NCBI GenBank assembly: GCA_026415215.1 | Contig: JAOAHN010000058.1 | Location: 1 to 64,000, forward strand | Source: Candidatus Hydrogenedentota bacterium | GTDB lineage: Bacteria > Hydrogenedentota > Hydrogenedentia > Hydrogenedentales > Hydrogenedentaceae | Direction of reading: 5' to 3' | Length of the DNA: 64,000 bases | Shown: piece after piece, positions 18,454 to 28,773 of the stretch | How positions within the stretch are numbered: the stretch's first letter is position 1 | Layout of the letters: every line of letters begins with the position of its first letter | Made by a program: the position numbers and the translations under genes | The notes under the pieces: model-generated | What the model was told of the DNA's origin: nothing | Seen by the model: the letters and a program-made list of their open reading frames with translations, nothing else | The model's database searches: none

Positions 18454-20451
18454 TTATATTTTATCAGAAAAGACATCATCTCTTGCTTGTTGAATTATAT
18501 GTAAGTCCTTTGAGAAATCTATAAACTTTAAATCAGATTCTCCAGATTGTCTCAGCCCGAGAATTTCTCCTTGTCCCCTCAACAATAAATCTTGTTCGGA
18601 GATTTTAAAACCATCATTTATAGAGCACAAGATTTTGAGCCTTTTTGCACTTAGTTGAGCGAGCTTATTTGGGAGAAGAAAACAATACGATTGAAGGGAG
18701 CTTCTACCTACTCTACCGCGGAGTTGATGTAATTGACTTAGCCCGAAGCACTCAGCATTTTCTACTACCAGTGATGTAGCATGGGGAACATCTATGCCCA
18801 CTTCGATCACGGTGGTGCAGAAGAGTACATCTATCTTACCTTCTGCAAACCTTCTTATTACATCTGCTTTTTCGCTAAAAGAAAGTCTTCCATGTAATAC
18901 ATCAGTTTTCAGTGATAGGAAGATGCTATTTGACAATTCCGAGTATATATTAAGGAGAGGTTTTAGGTCTTCTCGGCTTTCACTTTCTTCAATGCTTGGA
19001 CATATCCAATATGTGGCTTTGCCTTGCTTCGCTTGTTCTATTATAAATTTGTAGAGACTATCCCGTTTCTCTTTTCTAATTATGTAGGTTTTAACAGGTT
19101 GTCTACCAGGTGGTAGTTCATCTATTACTGAAATGTCCATACCCCCATAAACCGTTAAGGCAAGAGTTCGTGGAATAGGTGTAGCAGATAGGTAAAGCAC
19201 ATCTGGGCAGTGCCCCTTCATACAAAGTTTTTGTCTCTGGAGGACTCCGAATCTGTGTTGTTCGTCTATAACTACAAGTCCTAATTTATTAAAAATTGTA
19301 GATTCTTGGAATAGTGCGTGGGTTCCTATAATTATATCTACCTCTCCTTTCGATATTTTTTTTCTTATTTCTGGGGCGTTTTTTACTGAGCTGGTTAACA
19401 GAACAATTTTCAGTGAAAATGCGGAGAGAGCATTGAGAAAGTTGAGGTAATGCTGTTCTGCAAGCACCTCTGTAGGTGCCATTACTGCAACTTGGTATCC
19501 ACTGTCTACAGCTGAGAGTATAGCATGAAGAGCGACCAATGTTTTCCCACAACCTACATCCCCTTGAATGAGCCTAAACATTCTTTTAGGAGAAGACATG
19601 TCATTTAACACTTCTCCTATTACTTTTTCTTGGGCACGGGTGAGTTTGAATTTGAGATTGCTACGAAAAGTACTCAGGAGTTTACCATCCGTTTTATGCA
19701 CACAGGCATTCTTATCAAACTCTGTATTTTTCCACTTAGACCATCTCTTTTGGATTTGAACAACTTCATCATAGGCTAATCTTCTTCTGCTTTGTTCTAA
19801 ATACTCAAGAGTATTTGGAAAATGGAGATTTGTTATAGCCTCACTAAGTGGAACCAGATTTCTTTCTTGGAGAAACTCAGATGGTAATGGATCAACTATC
19901 TTTACTTTTTGAAGCGTTTCGAACACCCATCTTCTGAAAGAACGGAGAGAAATCCCATCTGGCAAAGTGTAAATCGGGACAATTCTATTAGTGTGAATAT
20001 TTTCTTCTTCAGGTATGAACTCCTCATACTCTGGATTTGTGATTGTCCACCTTCCATTATATTTTTCTGGTTTACCAAATAGAAAAAACTTTTTGCCTTC
20101 TTGGAAGACTGAATTTGCAAGGTAGCCTCTTCCCCAAAATATGGCCTCTATTTTTTCTGTTTCGTCTGTTAATATTATTCTTGATTGAGTAATTCCTTTT
20201 GAGGTATAGACAATTCGAGATTTTACCACACTCAAAAGAAGGGTACATTCCGATTTTTGGTTAAGCATCTTTATTGAAGTAAGTCTTCGTCTATCTTCAT
20301 ATCTTCTGGGGGGATAGTGAAGTAGATCTTTTATCGTGATAATCCCAATGGAGCTAAGTTTTTTGGCTCTCTTCTCCCCAATCTCAGGGAGAACAGTTAC
20401 AAGATCGGACAAGCTGTATGAAGTAGATGTTGTTTTATATCTGATAGGCAT
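18454..20451 (-). CDS. recG: ATP-dependent DNA helicase RecG
   Basis: QGDVGCGKTLVA (Walker A), VVIDEQHRFGVLQR, LYLSATPIPRTLALTVYGGMDISVIDELPPGRQPVKT, QLRGRVGRS. Confidence 0.97.
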   Translation of the reverse strand: MPIRYKTTSTSYSLSDLVTVLPEIGEKRAKKLSSIGIITIKDLLHYPPRRYEDRRRLTSIKMLNQKSECTLLLSVVKSRIVYTSKGITQSRIILTDETEKIEAIFWGRGYLANSVFQEGKKFFLFGKPEKYNGRWTITNPEYEEFIPEEENIHTNRIVPIYTLPDGISLRSFRRWVFETLQKVKIVDPLPSEFLQERNLVPLSEAITNLHFPNTLEYLEQSRRRLAYDEVVQIQKRWSKWKNTEFDKNACVHKTDGKLLSTFRSNLKFKLTRAQEKVIGEVLNDMSSPKRMFRLIQGDVGCGKTLVALHAILSAVDSGYQVAVMAPTEVLAEQHYLNFLNALSAFSLKIVLLTSSVKNAPEIRKKISKGEVDIIIGTHALFQESTIFNKLGLVVIDEQHRFGVLQRQKLCMKGHCPDVLYLSATPIPRTLALTVYGGMDISVIDELPPGRQPVKTYIIRKEKRDSLYKFIIEQAKQGKATYWICPSIEESESREDLKPLLNIYSELSNSIFLSLKTDVLHGRLSFSEKADVIRRFAEGKIDVLFCTTVIEVGIDVPHATSLVVENAECFGLSQLHQLRGRVGRSSLQSYCFLLPNKLAQLSAKRLKILCSINDGFKISEQDLLLRGQGEILGLRQSGESDLKFIDFSKDLHIIQQARDDVFSDKI

Positions 20452-20539
20452 AGAAACTTCACCAATATTTGGGATGTCTCTAAATTATAAGAGTATAATA
20501 TTTTAATCTCTGTATAGTAACTCAATTTAATTATTAGGA

Positions 20540-22639
20540 GTGGAAAGTATGAAAAGACTAAGGATACTATTACCGGTTGCATTTGTGGTATGTGCTCTTG
20601 TTTTGGGGTTTTATTTTTGGCTTTACCCTTCGCGAGGACCTAAGGAAAATGTAGATTTAAGTAGGGCGCTTCTTGAGGAAATAGAAGGCACGAGAGTGTT
20701 GCACCTTAAGGGTACCCCGTATGAGATGGGGTTCCAGCGTGGTGTGTTGTTAAAAGAAGTGATTAGGCATAGCCTGGCAAGGTTTGACGAACTTCTCGAA
20801 TTAGCGAAGAAAGAGGTGGGTCTTCCTAAAGTGGCTTCAAAACTCATATTGGATATTGCTTGGCGATTGTGCTCGCCCCACATACCTCAGAGATACCAAC
20901 GGGAACTTGAGGGAGTTGCTGATGGGGCAGAAGTATCGCTCCAGGAATTAAGGAGGATTCATGTTGTTTCTGTTATTACGGAAAGAGGATGTAGTTCTTT
21001 TGCGGTGTGGGGCAAAGCTACTGCAGATGGAAAACTTTATCACGGGAGAAATTTTGACTGGATAATGGAAGCAGGGATACAGGATACCGCTGTCTTAGTT
21101 TGTTATGAACCGCAAGGATTGAATCCTTTTGTCTCAGCTGGATACGCATGCGCTATCGGGGTTTTGTCAGGAATGAATATGAAGAAGGTTTCTGTCGCAC
21201 AGATAGGTGCTACGAATAAGGATAGGAGAATTGACGGGATACCCTTGGAGTTCCTACTTCGCAGGATACTTGAAGAGGCATCTAATTTGGATGAAGTGAC
21301 GAATATTATAAAAAAAGCAAGACACACTGTGGGGTATAACTATGTTATAGCAGATGGGGATGAAAATAGGGCACTTGTTTATGAAACTTGTGCAAATCAT
21401 GTAGCGATATTTAAGGATAACGACCCGCGAGAGACTGTGGAGTATGCAATACCAATCGAGAATGCGGTTATGCGAGCGGATGAAGCTATGGACCAAACCA
21501 TAAGGGCTCTTCAAACATGTGCTAATGCTCCCAACTTGCCTTATGGCTCCAACTCTTATGACCACAGATATAAGGGGATGGCAACGAGGATAAAAGAGAA
21601 CTATGGCCGGATTGATCAAAAGATAGCACTTGAAATACTTAAAGCAGTGGCAATGGTCAAGGTAAATCTACACAGTGTGTTGTATTGTCCTACTGATTTA
21701 GAGCTTTGGGTTGCACACGCAAAAGGCACGGAGGACGCGGCTAAACAAACATATGTGCATTATAAAATGGTAGAGTTATTTGATACTAATAAGAAATCTA
21801 CAGGAGCTCCAGTATATTTTTCAGCCATGGGCCGGGAAGGAGAGTATATAGTAGATACAGGATTTTTGAAAGGTATATTCAGACCTGAGGGGAAGTCTTT
21901 AGGGTTCGAACCATTGGAATTAGCTACTTCTAATACTCGACTGTCAAATTTCCCTGGAATACTCAATTTCTACAGAGTATTTAAAACTAATTATAGATTC
22001 GGTGATGGGATGAGAGATGTAAAGAGTGAGGCGAGGTTTATAGATAACAGGAGCATAGAGGTAGTATGGAAACCTTCTGAGAAAATGCCTTTTGAGCTAA
22101 CATCAGTTTATCGGTGGAAAGACCCTAAAACTCTTGACCTTCTTATTACTGTTAAGGCTTTGGTTGACTTACCAAAATTTGAAATCTTTCTCTCGTCTTA
22201 TTTGACGGAAGATTTCCCTGAACCCTATATCTATGTAAAAGATGAAGAAGGTGAAAGAAAATTTGTTTCTACTCCACCTCAAGCTGGTACATGGCAGGCT
22301 TTTCCAAGGGATAAAGATGCAATAGAGATTATCAGAGACGGGCGGTGGACATATCCTCCGAGTCCTGTTGATTGGGTGATAAGGGAATGTTTTGCAGAGC
22401 CGATAATATATCGTAGGGATAAGAAAACAGGGTTGGCAATCATTAAAATGGCGTTAAAAGAAGACTGCTTTTCGATAATGGCACCTCATATAGGAGAAGC
22501 ACATTATTCGATGTATTTTTCGTTGTTTGGGAAAGACCTCAAAGCGGGAGAATCAGCGAGTACGAAAGTGAGATTAGTGATTGACGAAATCTCAGAAGAG
22601 GGAATATTAAAGAAATATGAAGAGTTTCTAATTCAGTAA
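20540..22639 (+). CDS. C45-family autoproteolytic acyltransferase/hydrolase-like protein
   Basis: N-terminal TM; GTPYEMGFQRGVLLKE; RGCSSFAVWGKATADGKLYHGRNFDW around a candidate nucleophilic Cys. Confidence 0.75.
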   Translation: MESMKRLRILLPVAFVVCALVLGFYFWLYPSRGPKENVDLSRALLEEIEGTRVLHLKGTPYEMGFQRGVLLKEVIRHSLARFDELLELAKKEVGLPKVASKLILDIAWRLCSPHIPQRYQRELEGVADGAEVSLQELRRIHVVSVITERGCSSFAVWGKATADGKLYHGRNFDWIMEAGIQDTAVLVCYEPQGLNPFVSAGYACAIGVLSGMNMKKVSVAQIGATNKDRRIDGIPLEFLLRRILEEASNLDEVTNIIKKARHTVGYNYVIADGDENRALVYETCANHVAIFKDNDPRETVEYAIPIENAVMRADEAMDQTIRALQTCANAPNLPYGSNSYDHRYKGMATRIKENYGRIDQKIALEILKAVAMVKVNLHSVLYCPTDLELWVAHAKGTEDAAKQTYVHYKMVELFDTNKKSTGAPVYFSAMGREGEYIVDTGFLKGIFRPEGKSLGFEPLELATSNTRLSNFPGILNFYRVFKTNYRFGDGMRDVKSEARFIDNRSIEVVWKPSEKMPFELTSVYRWKDPKTLDLLITVKALVDLPKFEIFLSSYLTEDFPEPYIYVKDEEGERKFVSTPPQAGTWQAFPRDKDAIEIIRDGRWTYPPSPVDWVIRECFAEPIIYRRDKKTGLAIIKMALKEDCFSIMAPHIGEAHYSMYFSLFGKDLKAGESASTKVRLVIDEISEEGILKKYEEFLIQ

Positions 22640-22696
22640 TCTTTATCTAATCAGAATAAAAATTGTAAAATGTTGTTGAGTGCATAGGGATGGACG

Positions 22697-24409
22697 ATGG
22701 TTAGTGGAAAATTGGTTTTGCTGACGGGCACAAAAAAAGGTTCTGAATTTCTCTTAGACAGGGAGGTTACGATAGGGAGAAGCCAAGAAAATGTAATTTG
22801 TATAGAAGACCCAAAGGTTTCTCGGAAGCACGCGGTAGTCATGCCTACTGAGAAGGGGGTCTTGCTTAAAGATTTGAATAGCGGGAACGGCACATATATT
22901 GGTTCCACGAGGGTAAGTGAATATTTTCTAAAGTCAGGGGATGTAATTCGCATAGGGACTCAACTACTCAGATATGAGTTAGGTGAGGAGACAAAAGTAG
23001 ATACTGCGCCGCCTTTACTTGTAGATGCGGAGTTTACCACTGAATTTGAAGGAACGGACCTTAAGACAATTCAGCATACGCTTCTTGAAATTCCTCGAGG
23101 TCCTGCAAAGGATCAGTTCAGTATACTTCAGAAAAGACTTAGGGCTGTTTATCAGGCGAATCAGATAATAGCAAGTGAGCAAAATATTAATGAACTTTTT
23201 GCTAAAATAATGGACCAGATATTTGCACTTCTTCCCGCCGATAATGGGGCTATATTACTTTGGCATAAGAGGAAGAAATGTCTAACTCCTGAGTTTGTTA
23301 TATCAAGGGGTGAAGAATTTACAATATGTTCCTCGGTAGTAAATAGAGCATTTGATAGACGAGAGGCAATTCTTATCCAAGATGCCTTAAGGGATTCTAA
23401 ATACAAGTGTTCATCTTCATCCAGTATAATCAGAAACAAGATTCATTCAATCATGTGTGTGCCTTTGATTTATCAGGAACACTGTTTGGGGGTTATCTAT
23501 GTAGATTCTCGTAAAAGCTCTACGGAATTTACCCAAGAAGACTTGGAGATGCTGGTAGCTCTGGCAGGTCCTTCTGCAATTGCTATGAGGAATGCTCAGT
23601 ACTTGGAGATGATAAAGCAAGGATATAAGGATACTTTGACTGCCATAGCCAATGCAGTAGAGTTGAGAGATCACTATACAATAGGACATACATGGCGAGT
23701 AACTCAATTTGCTCTGGAGATTGCGAAAATACTTGGATGGTCTGAAAGTAAGTTAGAAGAGGTGTATATGGGTGGGGTTTTACACGATGTAGGTAAGATA
23801 GCAGTTGATGATTCCATTTTACGGAAAAGTCAGCCTCTAACTGACGAAGAATTTGAAAAGATGAAAATACATCCATTGAAAGGAGCGGAATTATTGAGGG
23901 ATATTGCTCTGTTTCAACCTATAGTTCCCTATTGTCTATATCATCACGAGAGGTATGATGGAAAGGGTTATCCATACGGACTAAGTGGGAAGAATATACC
24001 ACCTGAAGGTAGATTAATTGCTGTTGCCGATACATTCGATGCAATGACGAGTAATAGACCCTATAGGAAGGGTATGGAACCAGAGTTAGCAATAGAAAAG
24101 ATTATAGAATCCAAGGGAGCACAATTAGATCCTGAATATGTAGATGCTCTTGTAGAAGCATACAATAGCGGTAAAATTCATTCTATAATTCAAGATTTTC
24201 ACAAGCGTGACAAAAGAAGTTTAGCATGTCCTTTTTGTAGTACTCATATAAGAATAGGTGAGGAAGTGGAGATAAATTCGGAGTATGTCTGCCCAGTCTG
24301 TGGTAGAAGAATTCTGATTAGAGAGACTAATGGAATTTTATTTGGTGAACTTCTGCCCCAGTCTGAAGCCTTATATACTATGATACCTTTTAGACCTTTT
24401 GAGAAGTAA
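22697..24409 (+). CDS. FHA-GAF-HD-GYP domain protein with C-terminal zinc-ribbon-like motif
   Basis: FHA (VTIGRSQENVICIEDPKVSRKHAVV), GAF region, HD-GYP (GGVLHDVGKIAVDDSIL, YHHERYDGKGYPYGL), CPFCSTH...CPVCGRR. Confidence 0.92.
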   Translation: MVSGKLVLLTGTKKGSEFLLDREVTIGRSQENVICIEDPKVSRKHAVVMPTEKGVLLKDLNSGNGTYIGSTRVSEYFLKSGDVIRIGTQLLRYELGEETKVDTAPPLLVDAEFTTEFEGTDLKTIQHTLLEIPRGPAKDQFSILQKRLRAVYQANQIIASEQNINELFAKIMDQIFALLPADNGAILLWHKRKKCLTPEFVISRGEEFTICSSVVNRAFDRREAILIQDALRDSKYKCSSSSSIIRNKIHSIMCVPLIYQEHCLGVIYVDSRKSSTEFTQEDLEMLVALAGPSAIAMRNAQYLEMIKQGYKDTLTAIANAVELRDHYTIGHTWRVTQFALEIAKILGWSESKLEEVYMGGVLHDVGKIAVDDSILRKSQPLTDEEFEKMKIHPLKGAELLRDIALFQPIVPYCLYHHERYDGKGYPYGLSGKNIPPEGRLIAVADTFDAMTSNRPYRKGMEPELAIEKIIESKGAQLDPEYVDALVEAYNSGKIHSIIQDFHKRDKRSLACPFCSTHIRIGEEVEINSEYVCPVCGRRILIRETNGILFGELLPQSEALYTMIPFRPFEK

Positions 24410-24435
24410 CATTATTTTGTATTTGTTATTTAGAT

Positions 24436-24462
24436 AGTGTGATAATAGACCATTATCTCACT
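24436..24462 (+). terminator. Weak intrinsic terminator-like hairpin
   Basis: AGTG-t-GATAAT / ATTATC-t-CACT stem with AGACC loop, followed by TTAAAAC. Confidence 0.4.
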
Positions 24463-24514
24463 TTAAAACTGACCCAGCTGATTTAACAAGAGATTCTTAC
24501 GAGGAGAGTAGACT

Positions 24515-25921
24515 ATGGATAGCAAAAAGGTAAGTAGAATAACGCGTCGTGCATTTCTTGCTGTTTCTACTACTGCAGTTTCTTTTAGTGCAGTGGCTCA
24601 AACCCCTAACACTGCGAAAGTTGTTCCAAGGAAAATATCACCAAATGAGAAGCTTAATGTTGCAGCTATTGGAGCAGGGGGTAAAGGTCTTTCCGATATA
24701 ATGAATTGTCACAAACTTGGCCATAATGTAGTAGCTCTATGCGATGTCGATTGGAAACGAGCAGAAGAGGCATTTTATCGACTTCCAAATGCAAAGAAAT
24801 ACAAGGATTACAGAAATATGTTAGAGGAAATGAAAGAAATTGATGCAGTTACAGTATCTACCCCTGACCATTCTCATGCCCATGCAGCATATACTGCTAT
24901 GAAATTGGGCAAGCATGTGTATGTCCAAAAGCCTCTAACTCACACTATAGCGGAGGCAAGGCTACTTACATTAACCGCTCGTGAGATGGGAGTAGCCACG
25001 CAAATGGGAAATCAAGGCCATTGTGGAGACGGTGTGCGTCAACTTTGTGAGATGATATGGAGTGGAGTTATAGGACAGGTCAAAGAGGTTCATATTTGGA
25101 CGCATAGACCAGTATGGGATAATCAAGGGCGGACAGAACCTTTACCCCCCGAGGTAGCTCCTGAAGAGATAGATTGGGATAGATGGCTTAATGGTGCTCC
25201 GTATATGCCATATAATCATAAATTGGCTCCTCATGATTGGCGGGCTTGGCAATTGTATGGTTCCGGTTCACTTGGAGATATGGCTTGTCATATTATGGAT
25301 CCTGCATACTGGGCTCTCAAGTTGTATGAAGCGACGGAGTTTTCAGTAGAGGTTATATGGGAGAAAGGAAAGAATGACCTTACTTTCCCCGTCGCTACTA
25401 CTATTAAGTATTCTTTTCCGGCACGGGGAAATATGGGGCCGGTTGATGTTTACTGGTATGACGGACATTGGAAGGACGAATCGACAGGGGAAGAAGTGTA
25501 TAACAGGCCCAAAAGACCTGAAGGGATTCCAGAGAATGAAGTGTTGGGCGATGATAATAAAAATGGCTCTTTGTTCATAGGTGAAGAGGGAATGCTTACT
25601 GCGGGAGAGTATGGTGGAGAACCGAGATTAGTTCCGAGTTCTCTTATGAAAGATTATACTATTCCTCCCCAAACTATAGAGAGGATTCCTGATGAAAATC
25701 CATACTATGACTGGCTTAGGGCTTGTAAAGAAAGTAAGCCTGCCTGCTCGAATTTTGATTACTCAGGTCCATTCACTGAGATGGTGCAGTTTGGAAATCT
25801 TGCTATCAAAACTGGAAAGAAATTAATTTGGGATAATATAAATGGTGTAGTTAAAAATGTTTCAAATCCTAAGGAAATAATTACGAAAGAGTATCGCAAA
25901 GGATGGGAATTACCCTGCTGA
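24515..25921 (+). CDS. Gfo/Idh/MocA family oxidoreductase with Tat-like signal
   Basis: TRRAFLAVSTTAVSFSAVAQ; LNVAAIGAGGKGLSDIMNC; STPDHSHAHAAYTAMKLGKHVYVQKPLTHT. Confidence 0.93.
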   Translation: MDSKKVSRITRRAFLAVSTTAVSFSAVAQTPNTAKVVPRKISPNEKLNVAAIGAGGKGLSDIMNCHKLGHNVVALCDVDWKRAEEAFYRLPNAKKYKDYRNMLEEMKEIDAVTVSTPDHSHAHAAYTAMKLGKHVYVQKPLTHTIAEARLLTLTAREMGVATQMGNQGHCGDGVRQLCEMIWSGVIGQVKEVHIWTHRPVWDNQGRTEPLPPEVAPEEIDWDRWLNGAPYMPYNHKLAPHDWRAWQLYGSGSLGDMACHIMDPAYWALKLYEATEFSVEVIWEKGKNDLTFPVATTIKYSFPARGNMGPVDVYWYDGHWKDESTGEEVYNRPKRPEGIPENEVLGDDNKNGSLFIGEEGMLTAGEYGGEPRLVPSSLMKDYTIPPQTIERIPDENPYYDWLRACKESKPACSNFDYSGPFTEMVQFGNLAIKTGKKLIWDNINGVVKNVSNPKEIITKEYRKGWELPC

Positions 25922-25975
25922 TTTTTCTTAGGAAAATTAGAATAGGGATTTAAATGGGGGGTTAACAAGTTGAAA

Positions 25976-27001
25976 TTACTGGTGTTTGGCTGTGGGGGAA
26001 TAAGCTAATTTTATAACAAGAAGTTCAATAGCTAATCTCTCATCAACTCCTGATTGTCGCATTTGTGCAGTTACTTCATTGCATAGATTCATAGCGGTTA
26101 TAAGCTTTTTAATTCCAAACCGTTGAGCAAGAGGTGCAACTTTGTTAGCTACGAAGGAACTTTTAGGTTTCTCTTCTGATGCGGAGGTTGTCTTATAAGC
26201 GTTTTCTAACAACCAGTGTATTACCCCTATAATCTCGGACACGGTTTTTCCTTGGTTGAGAAGGTCATTTAGTACTTCGCAAGCTTTTCCAGAGTCTGCG
26301 TTGGCTATAGCATCTGTAAGATTCCATATCGACTCTTCTGCAACATCTGCACAAGAATAAATAACATCTTCAATTTTTATTACTTGTCTTTTGCCCACAT
26401 AATTAAGCAGGAGAGTCAATGCATTATTAATTTCCGTTAGTGAAGGTCCAGTTCTTGCAATAAGTTCTTCGAGAGCCTCGGATAGTATTCTTTTGTTATG
26501 TGAGAGCAGAGTATCTCTTATCCATTCTTTTATTTTGGCAGGAGATAGAGCGGGTGATTCAACAACTCCTTTCATCTTCTCAAAGGTTTTATATAGGATT
26601 TTTTCGGGGTCTATACTCTCCGTTATACATATTAATATAGTAAATTCGGAGGGGTTTTCTATGTATTCGAGAAGTAGATTCAATTCTTTATCTTTTTTTC
26701 TCCCGTCTTTATCATAATTCTCAAATTTTCGGACAATTACCATCTTTTGGGGGGTAAAAAATGGATGGGTTTTGCACTCCACAATGACATCCTCTATAGT
26801 AGCCTCGTCTCCGTAAAATGTTTTTACTCCAAACTCTTCTGTTCCAGGGGAGAAGTTAATCTTAATTAGTTCTGAAACGGTCTCTTCTACGAGGAAAGGC
26901 TCATAGGATTTTTTTCTGTCGGTTACCCTTGGACAAAAGAGTATACATTGGGGAATTGCTTTTTTCTTTCGGAGTAGTTCTTGAAACTGGAGTATATCCA
27001 T
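25976..27001 (-). CDS. holA: DNA polymerase III subunit delta
   Basis: FYGDEATIEDVIVECKTHPFFTPQKMVIVRKFENY and C-terminal GKTVSEIIGVIHWLLENAYKT; next to an lptE-like gene, as in many diderms. Confidence 0.85.
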   Translation of the reverse strand: MDILQFQELLRKKKAIPQCILFCPRVTDRKKSYEPFLVEETVSELIKINFSPGTEEFGVKTFYGDEATIEDVIVECKTHPFFTPQKMVIVRKFENYDKDGRKKDKELNLLLEYIENPSEFTILICITESIDPEKILYKTFEKMKGVVESPALSPAKIKEWIRDTLLSHNKRILSEALEELIARTGPSLTEINNALTLLLNYVGKRQVIKIEDVIYSCADVAEESIWNLTDAIANADSGKACEVLNDLLNQGKTVSEIIGVIHWLLENAYKTTSASEEKPKSSFVANKVAPLAQRFGIKKLITAMNLCNEVTAQMRQSGVDERLAIELLVIKLAYSPTAKHQ

Positions 27002-27025
27002 TTTATATCTTAGGTGAAGGGATGT

Positions 27026-27631
27026 TTACCAAGGTTCTACAGTTCTGTAAAATATATCTGAAGCAAGTTGCTCTATTGCCTCCGAGACTGCTCTGTTTTC
27101 CTCGTCGCTTGGGAAAGAACGGACAGGAAGTAAATAGGCTTCTACATTACCCCGTAATCTATCCGAAGACTGCCCTGCAGCGCGGGAGAAAAAGGTACTT
27201 TCTCCTGCTATTAACTGGTCTTGCCACAGGATTTTTCCTGTTTTTTGGTCTGTAACTCTGACTCCTGCGGTTAACACAATGAGAAATTGAGTCGTTTCAT
27301 CTCTTACATCATAAGTAAGCCCCTTCCTTTGATAGTCAAGCAGAACACCTTCTATGAGTAAATCTGCTTCTTCTGGCTTCACTACTTTTAGTCGGCCATC
27401 AGTAATAAATTTTCGTATAAGGGCATTAGTCAATGGAGCTTGGATGTCATACTCAGACGATTTATTATAAAAACCTACTACCGCCACCGTTTGGTATTTG
27501 GGATCCAGAGAGAGTTTTGTAGTGTAAGCACATCCCGATGTAAGTATAGGTAAAAAACACAATGCAAGTATACAAGTATATATCTTTGGTTTATCAGAGG
27601 CAAGCTTTGAAAATGAGAATATTCTTAACAT
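27026..27631 (-). CDS. lptE: LptE-like LPS-assembly lipoprotein
   Basis: Lipobox-like LTSGC; SEYDIQAPLTNALIRKFITDGRLKVVKPEEADLLIEGVLLDYQRKG; adjacent to holA. Confidence 0.7.
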   Translation of the reverse strand: MLRIFSFSKLASDKPKIYTCILALCFLPILTSGCAYTTKLSLDPKYQTVAVVGFYNKSSEYDIQAPLTNALIRKFITDGRLKVVKPEEADLLIEGVLLDYQRKGLTYDVRDETTQFLIVLTAGVRVTDQKTGKILWQDQLIAGESTFFSRAAGQSSDRLRGNVEAYLLPVRSFPSDEENRAVSEAIEQLASDIFYRTVEPW

Positions 27632-27635
27632 AATC

Positions 27636-28646
27636 TCATCTTTTAATTGATCTTTCGAATTCTTGTTTTATATCACTCATCCTAATGGGATTATTTTCTA
27701 ACCACTCATTTGCTTTTTTAGCCCAGGATGTATCTTGATATTTCTCGGAGATGAGTTTGTAGTAAATACGAGCAGAGTTAAATGCTCTTTTCTTCTCATA
27801 GAATTGGGCAATTATATACTTTTGTTCAGCTATTTTTTCGCGCATTTCTGCCCTAATTTTTTTCAATTCTTCACATTTAGGGTCGTCGGGGTGATTTCTT
27901 ATGAACTCGTCGACCGCTTCTATTGCGAGCTCAGATTTACTCTGGTCGTATTGGGGGGGAGAGGATGTCTCATAATAACATTTTGCTAAACTGTATCTTG
28001 CATCATCTATCCACTCGGATTGTGGATAATTTTCAATGACCTTTTTGTATTCATAACTTGCTTCTAAGTATTCTTTTCGTGCTTGGTGACACAACCCTAT
28101 TTTATACTGGGCCTCCGCTGATCCTGGCATAAATGGCTGGTTACTCACTACTCCACTGTATACTTCTATTGCCTGTTTAAGGGGTTTCTTCTTAAAAAGA
28201 GATAAGAACCTGCTCCGCTTTTTGGTGCCTTTCTCGTATAGTTTATCGCCTATCTCAAACATCTTTTTAATAGCATCTTGATACAATTTAGACTCTGGGT
28301 AGTTGGATACTAATTTTTGGAATTCTCTTGAGGCATCTAATAGTTTTCCCATAGCAAACTTAATTTCGCCCCTAAGGAAGAGATTCTCATCTGCAAGTGG
28401 ATCTTGACTGTAGAACTGTATAAACTTATCTGTTTCTTCTAATGCTTTTCTGTAAGAACCCTGAAGATATAAACTCCTTGCGTATTCAATCTGTAATTGT
28501 GGCGTTTCTTTGGGCATTCTTTTAATATTTATGAATCTCCCTGTTTGTGGAGTCCAAGTCCATTGAGAATAAGCGTTATCAACCGTAGTAAATATGAGAG
28601 CTATACTCCCTACAATTATAGTAATGAAAAATAATTTATTCATCAT
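27636..28646 (-). CDS. bamD: BamD/YfiO-like outer membrane assembly protein with TPRs
   Basis: TPR series (ARSLYLQGSYRKALEETDKFIQFYSQDPLADENLFLRGEI...); start set at MMNKLFF before the signal segment. Confidence 0.75.
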   Translation of the reverse strand: MMNKLFFITIIVGSIALIFTTVDNAYSQWTWTPQTGRFINIKRMPKETPQLQIEYARSLYLQGSYRKALEETDKFIQFYSQDPLADENLFLRGEIKFAMGKLLDASREFQKLVSNYPESKLYQDAIKKMFEIGDKLYEKGTKKRSRFLSLFKKKPLKQAIEVYSGVVSNQPFMPGSAEAQYKIGLCHQARKEYLEASYEYKKVIENYPQSEWIDDARYSLAKCYYETSSPPQYDQSKSELAIEAVDEFIRNHPDDPKCEELKKIRAEMREKIAEQKYIIAQFYEKKRAFNSARIYYKLISEKYQDTSWAKKANEWLENNPIRMSDIKQEFERSIKR

Positions 28647-28773
28647 CTTCTCGTCTCCATTGATTTGGGATGTAAATCCACCAATACCCAAGCCTAATTA
28701 AATATTTGCATATAATAATAACATATAATAAACACTCTACAAAAAGTATTGATTTAGATGTAAACATATAAGT

